DNA from: Actinomycetes bacterium
GTDB lineage: Bacteria; Actinomycetota; Actinomycetes; Actinomycetales; Cellulomonadaceae
Direction: 5' to 3'
NCBI GenBank assembly: GCA_021793115.1
Contig: JAJYTJ010000202.1
Location: 1-6,057, forward strand
DNA: 6,057 nt
A program made the translations under genes and the position numbers. Positions 5,656 to 6,057 of the stretch are shown in pieces. Numbering within the stretch: position 1 is the stretch's first letter; each line of letters begins with the position of its first letter. The notes below the pieces were generated by a model. The model did no database searches. It was not told the origin of the DNA and worked only from the letters and a program-made list of their open reading frames with translations.

Positions 5656-5716
5656 CCTTCTGAGCGCCCGTCGGGCCCCGCGGGGATGACCACTCGGGAA
5701 GCCCGAGCATAAGGAA

Positions 5717-5754
5717 GACGCCGCCCGGCGGCAGGGGGTCCACCGGGCGGCGTC
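5717..5754. terminator. Strong terminator hairpin after the dehydrogenase gene
   Basis: GACGCCGCCCGG (5717-5728) and CCGGGCGGCGTC (5743-5754) are perfect complements, a 12-bp stem with a 14-base loop, 61 bases past the dehydrogenase stop. On the plus strand there is no T-tract, as is common in actinobacterial terminators. Read leftward the hairpin is followed by TTCCTTAT, so it could also stop minus-strand transcription. Confidence 0.8.
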
Positions 5755-5760
5755 GGGTGG

Positions 5761-5970
5761 GCGACCCTCGGGCGCTCCAGCCTCCAGGTCACCGAGCGCT
5801 ACTCCCGCGCCCGCGAAGGCGTCGCGCTACGCGCCGGCGCCGTGCTCGACCAGGCCCTCGGAGGCAAGACCGGCAAGGGCGCCAAGGCCAAGTGCCGGGG
5901 CGTCTCCGCCCGGGGTCCAGGCTCGAGAATCGCCCGCACTCAGCGGGGCAGGGAACGAGGCAGCCTGTGA
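5761..5970 (+). pseudogene. Tyrosine recombinase (integrase) C-terminal remnant
   Basis: The frame ending at TGA 5968-5970 reads TLGRSSLQVTERYSRAREGV, then ALRAGAVLDQALGGK, then a basic tail. This is the C-terminus of a phage-type tyrosine recombinase, around the motif LGH-S-S-x-x-x-T-x-x-Y, where Y is the nucleophile. The tyrosine (ERY) is kept, but the conserved histidine of LGH is arginine. The catalytic Arg and HxxR boxes are missing: the frame closes upstream at TAA 5710-5712, and the bases between belong to the dehydrogenase terminator. No start codon with a ribosome site precedes the homology. About 69 codons remain of a protein that usually has 300-400. It cannot be active and marks an old integration event, consistent with the tRNA-like fragment 40 bases downstream. 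Confidence 0.72.
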
Positions 5971-5993
5971 GACGGAAGAACCCCCTGGTCACC
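5968..5993 (+). repeat. 26-bp direct repeat, right copy
   Basis: This is an exact copy of 4249-4274, 1,719 bases away in the same orientation. Here too the first triplet is a TGA stop, that of the integrase remnant. The two copies bracket the dehydrogenase gene, its terminator and the integrase fragment. A 26-base identity is far beyond chance in a 6-kb window. Confidence 0.85.
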
Positions 5994-6005
5994 AGGGGGT
6001 TCTTC
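5975..6005. terminator. Perfect 15-bp-arm hairpin beside the tRNA-like fragment
   Basis: GAAGAACCCCCTGGT (5975-5989) and ACCAGGGGGTTCTTC (5991-6005) are perfect complements around a single C at 5990; as RNA the inner pairs open into a loop. Read leftward it lies two bases after the tRNA-like 3' end and is followed by CGTCTCAC, fitting a terminator for a tRNA transcribed from the right. Read rightward it follows the integrase stop. It contains most of the right 26-bp repeat copy. Confidence 0.75.
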
Positions 6006-6007
6006 GA

Positions 6008-6057
6008 GGTGGCTCCGACCGGCGTCGATCCGGTGACCTCACGATTTTCAGTGACTT
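6008..6057 (-). other. 3' half of a tRNA-Phe(GAA)-like sequence, probable att remnant
   Basis: Read on the minus strand this segment folds as the 3' part of a tRNA: anticodon loop CTGAAAA (6051-6045, anticodon GAA), anticodon-stem 3' strand TCGTG, five-base variable loop AGGTC, T stem ACCGG/CCGGT, T loop ATCGACG, acceptor 3' strand CGGAGCC, then ACC. Beyond the loop the last six bases (AAGTCA) do not pair with TCGTG; a complete tRNA would need CACGA. T54 of the T loop is A, another sign of decay. Tyrosine recombinases often use tRNA 3' halves as attachment sites, and an integrase remnant is adjacent, so this is probably a left-over att sequence. The 5' half would lie beyond the window, so a complete but unusual tRNA is not fully excluded. 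Confidence 0.6.

Noticed and set aside
5789..5992. Minus-strand 67-codon frame across the integrase remnant
   Set aside because: Arg-rich shadow frame; the plus-strand reading shows recognisable recombinase sequence instead.
5971..6057. Plus-strand peptide reading NPLVTRGFFEVAPTGVDPVT through the hairpin and tRNA-like fragment
   Set aside because: Peptides of the type TGxxPVTS arise by translating the antisense of tRNA 3' halves; it is not a protein.
1..6057. CRISPR array, riboswitch, rRNA or insertion-sequence transposase
   Set aside because: No regularly spaced repeats, no recognisable riboswitch or rRNA sequence, and no transposase motifs or terminal inverted repeats were seen on either strand.

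Overview
This is high-GC actinobacterial DNA. Coding positions are strongly biased to G/C in the third base, it carries the actinobacterial developmental regulator BldC, and it has a mycobacterial InhA-type enoyl reductase and the holin-family/DUF3618 gene pair common in that phylum. The genus cannot be fixed from the sequence alone.

Layout, left to right. Positions 1-456 hold no convincing gene apart from a possible leftward start codon at the very edge; this stretch is the upstream region of bldC (457-663, +). bldC converges on a leftward pair, a phage-holin-family membrane protein (960-1370) and a DUF3618 protein (682-963), which overlap by an ATGA. Further upstream on the same strand is an unrecognised 53-residue acidic, proline-rich small protein (1462-1623), possibly preceded by an 11-codon TTG-start leader that overlaps its start codon. 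To the right are three rightward metabolic genes: an NADH-dependent enoyl-ACP reductase FabI/InhA (1900-2664), a nitronate monooxygenase/FabK-like flavoprotein (2776-4251) with a 31-bp dyad over its likely promoter, and a zinc-type alcohol dehydrogenase of the 2,3-butanediol dehydrogenase group (4579-5655) ending in a 12-bp-stem terminator.

The right end looks like the scar of an integrative element. A truncated tyrosine-recombinase C-terminus (5761-5970, +) is followed by a perfect 15-bp-arm hairpin and then by the 3' half of a tRNA-Phe-like sequence on the minus strand, whose match to tRNA structure stops at the anticodon loop. The left half of that hairpin occurs as an exact 26-bp direct repeat immediately after the flavoprotein gene, so the two copies bracket the dehydrogenase and the integrase remnant.

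The genes do not form one pathway. FabI belongs to fatty-acid elongation (FAS-II), and its neighbour is from a fold family that also contains FMN-dependent enoyl reductases; a shared lipid role is only inference. The observations most worth following are the integrase/tRNA scar with its direct repeat, the dyad operator, the small protein, and a 24-bp element found both at the start of that small gene and upstream of bldC.
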